Shown piece after piece: positions 38,774 to 47,485 of a DNA stretch of 64,000 nucleotides. The position numbers were made by a program, and so were the translations under genes. Source of the stretch: Pseudazoarcus pumilus (GTDB lineage Bacteria; Pseudomonadota; Gammaproteobacteria; Burkholderiales; Rhodocyclaceae). The stretch spans positions 806,001-870,000 of the forward strand of contig NZ_CP025682.1 of NCBI RefSeq assembly GCF_002872475.1. Reading direction: 5' to 3'. The notes below the pieces were generated by a model. That model was not told the DNA's origin. It was given only the letters and a program-made list of their open reading frames with translations, and searched no databases. The stretch's first letter is position 1. Each line of letters starts with the position of its first letter.

Positions 38774-39778
38774 TCAAAACGTATAGCCCACCGTCATCGG
38801 CTCGGGTGCGAGCCGTTCGAGCAGGCGCGCCAGCGGCCGGAGTTCGGCATAGCGCACACACACGCGGCGCAGGTGGTGGAGTACCACCGGCATGTCGTCG
38901 AGGTAGCGCCGCTTGCCGTCGCGTATCGCCAGCCGCGCGAAGATCCCCAGTACCTTGAGATGGCGCTGCACCCCCATCCATTCGTAGTCGCGGTGAAACT
39001 CCGGGAAGTCGTCGCGCACCGGCAGACCCAGGCCGCGCGCGGCCTCCCAGTAGCGGATCAGCAGATCGAGTTCGAATTCCTCGTCCCAGCGGATATAGGC
39101 ATCCTTGAACAGCGACACCAGGTCGTAGGTGATCGGCCCGAAGACGGCGTCCTGGAAGTCCACGATGCCCGGATTCGCGACGCCGGCCAGATGCATGAGA
39201 TTGCGCGAATGGTAGTCGCGGTGCACGAATACTTGCGGTTCGGCCAGATTGGTGTCGAGAACGCGAGCGTACACCTTCTCCAGTGCGGCGCGCTCGGTCT
39301 CGGTGAGGCTCACCCCGTGATGCCGTTCGACATACCACTGGTCGAACAGGCGCATCTCGCGCTCGAGCAGTTCGCGCGAATACTCGGGCAGCACGCCGGG
39401 GCGGCTGGCGCCCTGGATCGCGATCAGCGCGCCCAGCGCGTCGGCGTAAAGATGGGCGGCGTTGTCGGCGTTGAGCACCTGCAGGTAGGTGGTATCGCCC
39501 AGGTCCGACATCAGGATGAAGCCCTGTTCGACATCCTCGGCATGAACCTGCGGCACGTGCGCGCCAGCCTCGGCGAACAGGGCGGCCACGGCCAGCCACG
39601 GGCGGCAGTCCTCGTGTTCGGGCGGGGCGTCCATGACGATCAGGGTCTCGCCCTCGTCGGGCAGCGAGACGCGGTAGTAGCGGCGAAAGCTCGCGTCGGC
39701 CGAGGCCGGCGCGAGTTCGAGACGTCGGCCGGGCAGGGTGGTGGCGAGCCAGGAATCGAGTTGGGCGCGTCGTTGCAC
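38774..39778 (-). CDS. amgK: Anomeric N-acetylmuramate/N-acetylglucosamine kinase
   Basis: 334-aa sugar kinase of the aminoglycoside-phosphotransferase fold: SFRRYYRVSL, FVHRDYHSRNLM (catalytic) and GIVDFQDAVFGPITYDL. Phosphorylates recycled MurNAc at C1 for MurU. Start taken as GTG 39778 because a GGAG site lies six bases upstream and the family N-terminus (RRAQLDSWL) begins right there; no ATG fits. It is divergent from lptD. Confidence 0.92.
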   Translation of the reverse strand: MQRRAQLDSWLATTLPGRRLELAPASADASFRRYYRVSLPDEGETLIVMDAPPEHEDCRPWLAVAALFAEAGAHVPQVHAEDVEQGFILMSDLGDTTYLQVLNADNAAHLYADALGALIAIQGASRPGVLPEYSRELLEREMRLFDQWYVERHHGVSLTETERAALEKVYARVLDTNLAEPQVFVHRDYHSRNLMHLAGVANPGIVDFQDAVFGPITYDLVSLFKDAYIRWDEEFELDLLIRYWEAARGLGLPVRDDFPEFHRDYEWMGVQRHLKVLGIFARLAIRDGKRRYLDDMPVVLHHLRRVCVRYAELRPLARLLERLAPEPMTVGYTF

Positions 39779-39948
39779 CGGGTTCTCCAGTAAGCTGAGG
39801 TTTGCGAGGTCGCAGCGCGCGGCGCATCGCGTGCGCAAAGTCTTGGCTGGTGCGGCGCAGGCGCCGTCCGGTGGCCGTTGCGGACGTTTTTTCGATGCAC
39901 CCTGATGTAGAATCGCCGAGTTTATCAAAGGGCCCGGCCCGACCGTAG

Positions 39949-42285
39949 ATGACCGCAATGGGGGAACACTTGCGCGACACGAGATATGACAGGCGGCGGC
40001 TCAGGGTCGTGTCGCTGCTGATTCTGTGTTTCCCGGGCCTGACCAATGCCGGTGCACTCGCTCCCCTGCGGGTCGACCCGTCCCTGCTCGGGGGTCGGGC
40101 CGCCTCGCCTGCCGCGGCCAGTGCAGCGGCAGGCGAGGCGGTCTCGGTCAAGCCCGAACTGAGCGACGGCGAAACCACGGTGCGTGCGACCAGCATCCGC
40201 GGCTTGCGCACTGTCGAGGTCGTCGCCGAAGGCGAGGCCGAGATCGTGCGCGACGACTTCAGGCTTGCCGCCAATCGCCTGACCTACAACGAACTCACAG
40301 ACGAGGTCGTCGCCGAGGGCGATGTCCTCCTGCAGCGCGGCGAGGATCGCCTCGAGAGTCCGCGCGGCAACCTCGTGCTGTACGAGCGCGTGGGTCAGTT
40401 CGAATCCCCCGAATACAGCTTCGTGATTCCCTCGCGCTCGGAAGAGGCGCCAGGGCGCACCATCGTCGGCCGTGGCCGGGCGGATCGCATCAGTCTCGAA
40501 GGCGAGAACCAGTTCCGTGCCGAAGGCGCGACCTGGACCACCTGCAAGCCCGACAGCGAGGACTGGTTCATTCGCGCCGAGGAGATCGAACTCGATTTCG
40601 ACCGCCAGGTCGGCACGGCCCGTGGCTCTTCGCTGGTGTTCATGGACGTGCCGCTGCTGTACTGGCCGCGCATGAGCTTTCCGCTCGCCGAGCAGCGCCA
40701 GTCGGGCTTCCTGGTGCCGTCGGTGGCGGCGTCGAACAAGACCGGCTTCGACGTGACCGTGCCCTATTACTGGAACATCGCGCCCAACTACGATGCCACC
40801 ATCGTGCCGCGCGTGATGAGCCGGCGCGGCCTGCAGCTGGGCGCCGAATTCCGCTACCTGACGCCGACCTACAACGGCCAGACCCGCATCGAATGGCTGC
40901 CGCAGGACCGCGTCACCGGCGAGGCCAGGGGGCTGGGCTCGGTGCAGCATGCGCACGCGCTGACGCAACGCCTGCATGCCTCGGTGAACCTCAACGCGGT
41001 CACCGACGACCAGTACTTCGAGGATCTGAGTTCCACGCTGCAGGTTTCCTCGCGGCGCAACCTGCTGCGCGAGGGGCGGCTGGACTACCGCGGCGACTGG
41101 TGGCAGGCCTCGATGCTGGCGCAGGGCTACCAGAACCTGCGCGATGACGAGCCCTACCAGCGCCTGCCGCAGTTCGTGGTGTCGGCCTACCGCGACGATC
41201 TGCCCGGCGGCGCGGAGTTCATCTTCGACAGCGAAGTGGTCAATTTCCGCCACTCGGATGACGCCTTCATCGACGGGCGGCGCTACAACCTCTACCCGCA
41301 GCTGGCGCTGCCCTTCGTGCGTCCGGGCTGGTTCGTCAAGCCCAAGATCGGCTTCCACTACACCAGCTACGATCTGGACGACCCGGTGATGCCGGGCGGG
41401 GCGACCTCGATCACGCGTTCGCTGCCGATCTTCTCGGTCGACAGCGGCATGGTCTTCGAGCGCGACTCGAACCTCTTCGGCCGGGCCTTCCAGCAGACGC
41501 TGGAGCCGCGCCTGTACTACGTCAACATCCCCTACGAGGACCAGAGCGAGATTCCGGTCTTCGACACGGCGCGCTACGACTTCGGCTTCGCGCAGATCTT
41601 CACCGAGAACCGCTACGCGGGCATCGACCGCATCGGCGACGCCAACCAGATCACGGCCGCGCTGACCTCGCGCTTCATCGAGTCCGACAGCGGCATCGAG
41701 CGCATGCGCGTGACCGTCGGCCAGCGCTATCATCTGGAAGACCGGCGCGTCGCGCTGCCGGGCGAGTCGCTCAGCAACTTCGGCCGTACCGACGTGCTGG
41801 CCGCCTTCTCCGGGCGCATCTCGCGCAGCATCTCGCTCGACGCGGCCATGCAGTACAACCCCGAAAACCAGAACACGCAGCGCACCAACGTGCGCGTGCG
41901 CTTCCAGCCCGAGCGCAACAAGGTGTTCAATATCGGTTATCGCTTCTCGCGCGACGTGCTGCGCGACATCGACGTCTCCGCGCAGTGGCCGCTGGGCGGT
42001 CGCTGGTATGGTGTGGGTCGCGTGACGCGCTCGATCGACGAGAACCGCATCACCGAGGCGCTGGCCGGCCTCGAGTACGTGAGCACCTGCGGTTGCTGGG
42101 CCGTGCGCACCGCGGTCCATCGTTTCGCGATCACCCCGGACGACGTGACCAACGCCTTCTTCCTGCAACTGCAACTCACCGGTCTGGGTGGAATCGGCCC
42201 GAGTCCGGTGAATCTGCTCAAGCGCAGCGTGCCCGGCTACGGCATGATCAACGAATCGGTCTCCGACCCCTGGTTCGGCCCGTGA
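39949..42285 (+). CDS. lptD: LPS-assembly protein LptD
   Basis: 778-aa outer membrane barrel that inserts lipopolysaccharide with LptE. Signal peptide (about 20-38), OstA/LptA-like domain (VVAEGDVLLQRGEDRLES), the TCKPDSEDWFIRAEEI and LYWPRMSFP signatures, a 26-strand barrel and C-terminal YVSTCGCWAVRTAVHRF. Disulfide Cys pairs join the N- and C-terminal parts; here the C-terminal pair is CGC rather than adjacent CC. Heads lptD-surA-pdxA-rsmA. Confidence 0.95.
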   Translation: MTAMGEHLRDTRYDRRRLRVVSLLILCFPGLTNAGALAPLRVDPSLLGGRAASPAAASAAAGEAVSVKPELSDGETTVRATSIRGLRTVEVVAEGEAEIVRDDFRLAANRLTYNELTDEVVAEGDVLLQRGEDRLESPRGNLVLYERVGQFESPEYSFVIPSRSEEAPGRTIVGRGRADRISLEGENQFRAEGATWTTCKPDSEDWFIRAEEIELDFDRQVGTARGSSLVFMDVPLLYWPRMSFPLAEQRQSGFLVPSVAASNKTGFDVTVPYYWNIAPNYDATIVPRVMSRRGLQLGAEFRYLTPTYNGQTRIEWLPQDRVTGEARGLGSVQHAHALTQRLHASVNLNAVTDDQYFEDLSSTLQVSSRRNLLREGRLDYRGDWWQASMLAQGYQNLRDDEPYQRLPQFVVSAYRDDLPGGAEFIFDSEVVNFRHSDDAFIDGRRYNLYPQLALPFVRPGWFVKPKIGFHYTSYDLDDPVMPGGATSITRSLPIFSVDSGMVFERDSNLFGRAFQQTLEPRLYYVNIPYEDQSEIPVFDTARYDFGFAQIFTENRYAGIDRIGDANQITAALTSRFIESDSGIERMRVTVGQRYHLEDRRVALPGESLSNFGRTDVLAAFSGRISRSISLDAAMQYNPENQNTQRTNVRVRFQPERNKVFNIGYRFSRDVLRDIDVSAQWPLGGRWYGVGRVTRSIDENRITEALAGLEYVSTCGCWAVRTAVHRFAITPDDVTNAFFLQLQLTGLGGIGPSPVNLLKRSVPGYGMINESVSDPWFGP

Positions 42286-42325
42286 CGCGCGCCGCAAGCC
42301 ACCCAACCGTCAGGCATTGAACCGC

Positions 42326-43633
42326 ATGTCCAAGATGCATCGATTTATCGCCCTCGTCCTCCTGCCGCTCGCCTTCGCGGTGGCGGCCGACGCCCTCGCG
42401 CAGCGCGCGATTCCGGCCGACCGCATCGTCGCCGTGGTCAACGACGAGGCCGTCACCGCCACGCAGCTGCGCGATGCGATGGAGCGCGTCGTCGGCCAGT
42501 TGCGTCGTCAGGGCGTCGATCTGCCACCGCGCGAAGTGCTCGAAGACCAGGTTCTGGAGCGGCTCGTCCTGGAACGTGCGCAACTGCAGCTGGCGCGCGA
42601 GAACGGCATCACCGTCGATGAAGCGACCATGCAGCGCGCGATCACGCGCATCGGCGACAACGCCGGCCTGAACGAGGAGGAACTGCGCGAAGCGCTGCGC
42701 CGCGACGGCCTCAGCTGGGAGCGCTTTCGCGAAGACCTGCGCAAGGAGATCCTGATCACGCGTTTGCGCGAGCGCGAGGTCGACAGCCGCATCGTCGTCA
42801 CCGAAGCGGAAATCGACAACTACCTGGCCAACGCGCCTGAACCGCAGGAGAGCGAGCGCGAACTGCTGGTCGCCCACATCCTGCTGCGCGTGGCCGAGGA
42901 CGCCGGCGAGGAAGAAGTCGCCGCGGCGCAGCGCACGGCCGCCGACATCCTCGAACGGCACGCCGCCGGCGAGGCCTTCCAGCAACTGGCCATCGAGTTC
43001 TCCGATGCGCCCGATGCGCGCGATGGTGGCGTCATCGGCTGGCGTCAGCCCGAGCGCCTGCCGGCCCTGTTTGCCGAGGCGGTCGAGGGGCTGGCGCGCG
43101 GCGACGTCTCCGAAGTGCTGCGCAGCGCCGCCGGCCTGCACATCGTCAAGCTCGTCGACACGCGCGGCGGCCCGGAAGGCGATCAGGTCGAGCAGACCCG
43201 GGCGCGCCACATCCTGATGCGCACCACCGAAGTGCTGCCCGATGCCGAAGTGCGCGCCCGCCTGGAGGGGCTGCGCGAGCGCATCGTCGTCGGCGGCGAG
43301 AGTTTCGAGGACCTGGCCAAGGTCCATTCGGACGACCTGTCGGCCGCACGCGGTGGCGATCTGGGCTGGATCCTGCCGGGCGACACCGTGCCGGAATTCG
43401 AACGCGCGATGGACGCGCTCGAGCCCGGCGAAGTCAGCGAACCCGTGCGCTCGCCCTTCGGCTGGCACCTGATCCAGGTCGTCGAGCGTCGCGTGCAGGA
43501 TGTCAGCGAAGACCGCCTGCGCGCCCAGGCGCGCAACGCGCTGCGCCAGCGCAAGTCCGACGAGGCCTACGAGAGCTGGCTGCGCGAGTTGCGCGATACC
43601 GCCTACATCGACATCCGGCTGCTGCGCGACTGA
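42326..43633 (+). CDS. surA: Periplasmic chaperone/peptidyl-prolyl isomerase SurA
   Basis: 435 aa; signal peptide (1-25), N-terminal SurA chaperone domain (VAVVNDEAVTATQLRDAM) and two parvulin domains (LLVAHILLRVAED and RARHILMRTTEVL; GGDLGWILPGDTVPEFE). Folds outer membrane proteins, including the LptD encoded next door. The ATG at 42326 is preferred to a TTG nine bases earlier. Confidence 0.96.
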   Translation: MSKMHRFIALVLLPLAFAVAADALAQRAIPADRIVAVVNDEAVTATQLRDAMERVVGQLRRQGVDLPPREVLEDQVLERLVLERAQLQLARENGITVDEATMQRAITRIGDNAGLNEEELREALRRDGLSWERFREDLRKEILITRLREREVDSRIVVTEAEIDNYLANAPEPQESERELLVAHILLRVAEDAGEEEVAAAQRTAADILERHAAGEAFQQLAIEFSDAPDARDGGVIGWRQPERLPALFAEAVEGLARGDVSEVLRSAAGLHIVKLVDTRGGPEGDQVEQTRARHILMRTTEVLPDAEVRARLEGLRERIVVGGESFEDLAKVHSDDLSAARGGDLGWILPGDTVPEFERAMDALEPGEVSEPVRSPFGWHLIQVVERRVQDVSEDRLRAQARNALRQRKSDEAYESWLRELRDTAYIDIRLLRD

Positions 43634-44619
43634 TGGTCGACTCGCAGCCAATCGTCGCCGTCACCGCCGGCGAGCCGGCCGGCATCGGGCCGGAACTGTG
43701 CGCGCATCTGGCGCTGCGCGACTGGGGCGTGCATCCGGTGGTGCTCGGCGATGCCGGCCTGATCGAATCCCGCCTGGGCCCGCTCGACCGCAAGCTGCGG
43801 GTGCGGGAATGGCAACCGGGCAGCGTCGGCGAGGCTGGCACGCTCGACGTGTTGCACCTGCCGCTGGCGCGCGCCTGCCATCCAGGGCGCGTCGATGCGG
43901 CCAACGCTGCACACGTGCTCGCCATGCTCGACCGCGCCACCGACGGCTGTATGTCGGGCGAATTCGCCGCGATGGTCACCGCGCCGGTGCACAAGGCGGT
44001 CATCAACGAGGCCGGTATCGCCTTCTCCGGCCATACCGAATATCTCGCCGAGCGCACCGGGACGCCGCGCGTGGTGATGATGCTGGTCGGCGGTGGCCTG
44101 CGCGTGGCGCTGGTCACCACCCATCTGCCGCTGTCCGCCGTGCCGGCAGCGATCACGCCGGCCGTGCTGGAAGACACGCTGCGCATCCTGCATCGTGACC
44201 TGCGCGCGCGCTTCGGGCTGGAAGAGCCGCGCATCCTCGTCGCCGGCCTCAACCCGCACGCGGGCGAGGGCGGGCACATGGGGCGCGAGGAGATCGACAT
44301 CATCGAGCCGGTGCTCGCACGGCTGCGCGCCGAGGGCATGCAGTTGCACGGCCCGCTACCGGCCGACACCGTTTTTGTGCCGCACACGCTGGAGCGCGGC
44401 GACGCGGTGCTGGCGATGTACCACGACCAGGGCCTGCCGGTGCTCAAGTACGCGAGCTTCGGCGGCGGCGTGAACATCACGCTGGGTCTGCCCATCGTGC
44501 GTACCTCGGTCGATCACGGTACGGCGCTGGATCTGGCCGGCACAGGGCGTGCCGACCCGGGAAGCCTGTTCGCCGCGATGCAGCTTGCGGTCGATATCGT
44601 CGGGCGCGGTCATGGCTGA
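43633..44619 (+). CDS. pdxA: 4-hydroxythreonine-4-phosphate dehydrogenase
   Basis: 328 aa; pyridoxal-phosphate synthesis. [28 protein letters not shown] (metal His), [27 protein letters not shown]. Start overlaps surA stop (TGATG). Confidence 0.97.
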   Translation: MVDSQPIVAVTAGEPAGIGPELCAHLALRDWGVHPVVLGDAGLIESRLGPLDRKLRVREWQPGSVGEAGTLDVLHLPLARACHPGRVDAANAAHVLAMLDRATDGCMSGEFAAMVTAPVHKAVINEAGIAFSGHTEYLAERTGTPRVVMMLVGGGLRVALVTTHLPLSAVPAAITPAVLEDTLRILHRDLRARFGLEEPRILVAGLNPHAGEGGHMGREEIDIIEPVLARLRAEGMQLHGPLPADTVFVPHTLERGDAVLAMYHDQGLPVLKYASFGGGVNITLGLPIVRTSVDHGTALDLAGTGRADPGSLFAAMQLAVDIVGRGHG

Positions 44620-45388
44620 GCACCGCGCGCGCAAGCGCTTCGGGCAGAACTTCCTCTCCGACGCCAGCGTCATCCGCCGCATCGTCGACGCCATCCGGGC
44701 GCAGCCGGGCGAGACCATGGTCGAGATCGGTCCCGGCCTGGGCGCGATGACCGCGCCGCTGGTCGAGCGCCTCGGCCACATGCACGTGATCGAGATCGAC
44801 CGCGACCTGATCGCCCGCCTCAAGCAACGCTACGCGCCGGAGCAACTTACCATCCACGAAGGCGATGCCCTGGCCTTCGACTTCGCCGCACTCGGCCCCG
44901 ACCTGCGCGTGGTGGGCAACCTGCCCTACAACATCTCCACACCGCTGCTCTTCCACCTGGCCGGCTTCGCCGAAGGCGTGCGCGACATGCACTTCATGCT
45001 GCAGAAGGAAGTCGTCGAGCGCATGGTCGCCGAGCCCGACACGCCCGACTACGGCCGCCTGTCGGTGATGCTGCAGGTGCGCTTCGCGATGGCCAGCATC
45101 TTCGACGTCCCCCCCGGCGCCTTCCGCCCCGAGCCCAGGGTCACCTCCAGCATCGTGCGCATGGTCCCGCTGCCTGCGGATCGCCCCGCGCCCGACGACG
45201 AGGCGCTATTCGCCCGCATCGTCGCCGCCGCCTTCGGCCAACGCCGCAAGACCCTGCGCAACACCCTGCGCGAATTCCTCACCGACCCCGACTTCGAAGC
45301 CCTGTCCATCGACCCCGGCCTGCGCGGCGAACGCCTCACCGTCGCCGACTACATCGCGATCGCGAACCACGTTCATCGCAAGCAATGA
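44612..45388 (+). CDS. rsmA: 16S rRNA (adenine-1518/1519-N6) dimethyltransferase
   Basis: 258-aa Ksg[38 protein letters not shown], catalytic [12 protein letters not shown]. Dimethylates two adenines in helix 45 of 16S rRNA; overlaps pdxA by eight bases, the usual order. The IS element begins 17 bases after its stop, so the gene is intact but its downstream transcription unit may be interrupted. Confidence 0.97.
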   Translation: MAEHRARKRFGQNFLSDASVIRRIVDAIRAQPGETMVEIGPGLGAMTAPLVERLGHMHVIEIDRDLIARLKQRYAPEQLTIHEGDALAFDFAALGPDLRVVGNLPYNISTPLLFHLAGFAEGVRDMHFMLQKEVVERMVAEPDTPDYGRLSVMLQVRFAMASIFDVPPGAFRPEPRVTSSIVRMVPLPADRPAPDDEALFARIVAAAFGQRRKTLRNTLREFLTDPDFEALSIDPGLRGERLTVADYIAIANHVHRKQ

Positions 45389-45406
45389 TCCGTAGGTCAA
45401 TGGGAT

Positions 45407-45480
45407 GGACTCCTCCCCCTTACGGCATCGAGGTGCCAGACTGAGAATTGCATTCCCAGTCACAGGTTGAGGAGGAGTCC
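45407..45480 (+). repeat. Internal copy of the IS end overlapping the transposase ribosome binding site
   Basis: GGACTCCTCC at 45407-45416 (left IS end) is the exact complement of GGAGGAGTCC at 45471-45480, which contains the transposase GGAGGAG site. A transcript reading in from outside would fold these together and hide the site. Confidence 0.7.
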
Positions 45481-45483
45481 GAG

Positions 45484-46536
45484 ATGAAGATTACGCGCCT
45501 TGGCATTGATCTGGCAAAGCAGGTGTTTCAGTTGCATGGGGTGGATGAGCGGGGTCATCGGGTGTTGCGCCGTCAGGTACGGCGGGCGCAGCTGCTGGAG
45601 TATCTGGCGCGTCTTGAGCCGTGCCTGATCGGGATGGAGGCGTGCGCCGGTGCGCACCACTGGGCGCGGCGCCTGCGCGAGCTGGGCCATGATGTGCGGC
45701 TCATTGCGCCGCAATTTGTGAAGCCGTACGTGCGTGGCAACAAGAACGATGCCAACGACGCGGAGGCGATCTGCGAAGCGGTGGGTCGTCCGGACATGCG
45801 CTTTGTGCGCATCAAGACGGTGGCGCAGCAGGACATTCAGGCGCTGCACCGGGTGCGCAGCGAGCGGGTGACCTCACGCACGGCGCTGGTCAATCAGATT
45901 CGCGGCCTGGTGGGCGAGTACGGGATTGCGATCGCACAAGGGGTCAGGCAGGTACGGGTGGCGCTGCCCGTGCTGATCGAGAACGCAGACGAGCGGCTCA
46001 GCGAGGCGTTCGTGCAGATTCTGTCGGAACAGTACGACGATCTGGTCGCGCTCGATGAGCGCATCGCCCGGCTCGACGCACAGATCGAGCGCATCGCGCG
46101 CGAGGATGGGGCCGCGCGACGGCTGATGAGTTTGCGCGGAGTGGGCCCGATCACCGCCACCGCGCTGGTGGCCAGCTTGGGCGATGGCCGTCAGTTCGCC
46201 CGGGCGCGCCAGGCCAGTGCCTGGGCGGGGATCGTGCCAGCGCAGCACGCGAGCGGGGGCAAGCAGCGCCTGCTGGGCATCAGCAAGCGCGGTGACGCGT
46301 ATGTGCGCACCTTGCTTATCCACGGCGCGCGCTCGGTGATCAAGAACTGCGCGCACAAGGACGATGCGTTGAGCTGTTGGGTGCAGGCGCTGTGCGCGCG
46401 ACGCAACAAGAACGTGGCCGCGGTGGCGCTGGCCAACAAGACGCTACGCATGGCCTGGGCGTTGTTGGTGCGAGGCGGTGAGTACGATCCGGAGCATGCA
46501 CGAACACGGACCGAAGAGCCTGTGGGTGTGGCGTGA
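45484..46536 (+). CDS. IS110/IS1111-family transposase
   Basis: 350-aa DEDD transposase. N-terminal RuvC-like domain with Asp9 (RLGIDLAK), Glu52 (GMEACAG), Asp89 and Asp92 (NKNDANDAEA); C-terminal Tnp_20 domain with LRGVGPITATALVASLGDG, ASAWAGIVPAQHASGGK (likely catalytic Ser) and GDAYVRTLLIHGARS. No frameshift, so probably active. The ATG at 45484 has an ideal GGAGGAG site six bases upstream. Confidence 0.95.
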   Translation: MKITRLGIDLAKQVFQLHGVDERGHRVLRRQVRRAQLLEYLARLEPCLIGMEACAGAHHWARRLRELGHDVRLIAPQFVKPYVRGNKNDANDAEAICEAVGRPDMRFVRIKTVAQQDIQALHRVRSERVTSRTALVNQIRGLVGEYGIAIAQGVRQVRVALPVLIENADERLSEAFVQILSEQYDDLVALDERIARLDAQIERIAREDGAARRLMSLRGVGPITATALVASLGDGRQFARARQASAWAGIVPAQHASGGKQRLLGISKRGDAYVRTLLIHGARSVIKNCAHKDDALSCWVQALCARRNKNVAAVALANKTLRMAWALLVRGGEYDPEHARTRTEEPVGVA

Positions 46537-46804
46537 GCGCTGCGCAGTGATTGAAGTGAATCGAAGTAACGAGAAGGAGTAAGCCCCTACCGTCGATTGC
46601 GAAGCCCAAGTCGTGGATGGCTCACAGGTCGAACCGACGTCGGCACAGCCTGCTTAACGCGAAGTGCTCCCAAGCACGATAGGTCGATCAGGCGCCGGCG
46701 TGCGAATAGCCCATCGAGACCCGAGCAAATGCGCTCAACTACTGAGGTCGGATATACGTGCGCAGTCGTACCCAACAGCCAAAGACGACAAAAGGCTTGC
46801 AAAC
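46537..46804 (+). ncRNA. Possible guide (bridge/seek) RNA region of the IS
   Basis: Non-coding 3' part of the element, where IS1111-group elements encode their target-choosing guide RNA. Small stems are visible (GTGCT/AGCAC at 46664-46677; palindrome CCGACGTCGG at 46634-46643), but loops matching target and donor were not worked out. Placement rests on family knowledge. Confidence 0.3.
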
Positions 46805-46835
46805 GGGAGGAGTCCATATACGCGTCGAGCCGCAG

Positions 46836-46899
46836 GCGAGTGCGACACTCCCCTCACGGGACGGACCCGCCCGCAGCACACGCGAGATGTCGCACTCGC
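46836..46899. repeat. Long-loop inverted repeat downstream of the IS
   Basis: GCGAGTGCGACA (46836-46847) and its exact complement (46888-46899) enclose 40 bases. Outside the IS ends, so probably an intergenic REP-like or terminator-like repeat of the backbone. Confidence 0.5.
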
Positions 46900-46941
46900 T
46901 GCGCTCGTCACGACCTACCAATCCAGCCCGCCTCGAATGCC

Positions 46942-47130
46942 TCAATCCTTCGGGCAAGTATCGATCTTGAACAGCGTATAGGCCGGGCAGGTGCCCATCA
47001 GGCCGGTGACCAGCGGCAGCACGCCGATCCAGGTCCAGGGGGCGCCCACGTCCATGATCGCCAGTGCGATCAGCACGAGGCCGGCGACGATGCGTACGGT
47101 CTTGTCGATGGAACCGACGTTCTTGGTCAT
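46942..47130 (-). CDS. DUF2892 small membrane protein
   Basis: 62 aa with two membrane helices (VRIVAGLVLIALAIM and WTWIGVLPLVTGLMG) and the conserved NVGSIDKTVR start and TCPAYTLFKIDTC end. DUF2892 proteins are inner-membrane proteins, often next to rhodanese or sulfur/redox genes; function unknown. Strong AAGGAGG site. A second copy lies 91 bases upstream and a Crp-type regulator gene beyond. Confidence 0.88.
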   Translation of the reverse strand: MTKNVGSIDKTVRIVAGLVLIALAIMDVGAPWTWIGVLPLVTGLMGTCPAYTLFKIDTCPKD

Positions 47131-47175
47131 GGGAATCCCTCCTTGTGCGCCCGATTGACGGCAGTGCTCAGGCCA

Positions 47176-47214
47176 TGTGACCGCGACCGGTCGGGAAAGC
47201 TCCCCGGACCGGTC
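47176..47214. promoter_or_regulatory. Crp-like half-site and hairpin between the two DUF2892 genes
   Basis: TGTGACCGCGACCGGT at 47176-47191 has one intact Crp half-site (TGTGA) and a degraded second half. It overlaps a hairpin (GACCGGTCGGG at 47185-47195 with CCC and GACCGGTC up to 47214) that may end or slow transcription from the upstream copy. Confidence 0.4.
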
Positions 47215-47220
47215 GGCGGA

Positions 47221-47412
47221 TCAGGTTGCGCGCTTGCCGCAGGTGGTGAAGCCCAGCAACGGGTAGAGCGGGCACCAGCGTAGCAGACCGGTGGCCAGCG
47301 GGATCACGCCGATCCAGGCCCAGACGGGGCCGCCTGCGATGGCCCAGGCGATCAGGGCGATGCCTGCGACGATGCGAAGAATGCGGTCGATGCCGCCGAC
47401 GTTGGCTTTCAT
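47221..47412 (-). CDS. DUF2892 small membrane protein, second copy
   Basis: 63 aa, the same build as the downstream copy: NVGGIDRILRIVAGIALIAWAI, VWAWIGVIPLATGLL and a CPLYPLLGFTTC end. The two share about half their residues and almost the same ribosome binding site and spacing, so they are a tandem duplication. The Cys-x8-x Cys end could bind metal or form a disulfide. Confidence 0.88.
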   Translation of the reverse strand: MKANVGGIDRILRIVAGIALIAWAIAGGPVWAWIGVIPLATGLLRWCPLYPLLGFTTCGKRAT

Positions 47413-47469
47413 CGGAACCTCCTTGTGTGGATGACGGTTCCGATTTCAGCAGCCCGTGCTGCGCCGGTC

Positions 47470-47485
47470 TGTGACCGCGGTCACT
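47470..47485. promoter_or_regulatory. Near-consensus Crp-family binding site
   Basis: TGTGACCGCGGTCACT matches the Crp consensus TGTGA-N6-TCACA at nine of ten positions; its central 14 bases are a perfect palindrome. It sits between the Crp-family gene and the DUF2892 genes, centred about 65 bases before the first DUF2892 start. Confidence 0.6.

Larger units (their letters stand above)
45405..46817 (+). mobile_element. IS1111-group insertion sequence (IS110 family)
   Basis: Ends are marked by a 13-bp inverted repeat: ATGGACTCCTCCC at 45405-45417 and its complement at 46805-46817. In the IS1111 group such repeats are subterminal, so true tips lie a few bases further out. One intact transposase ORF and a long 3' non-coding part (about 270 bases) fit the group, whose guide RNA lies downstream of the transposase. 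No target duplication is expected for this family. Confidence 0.75.
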
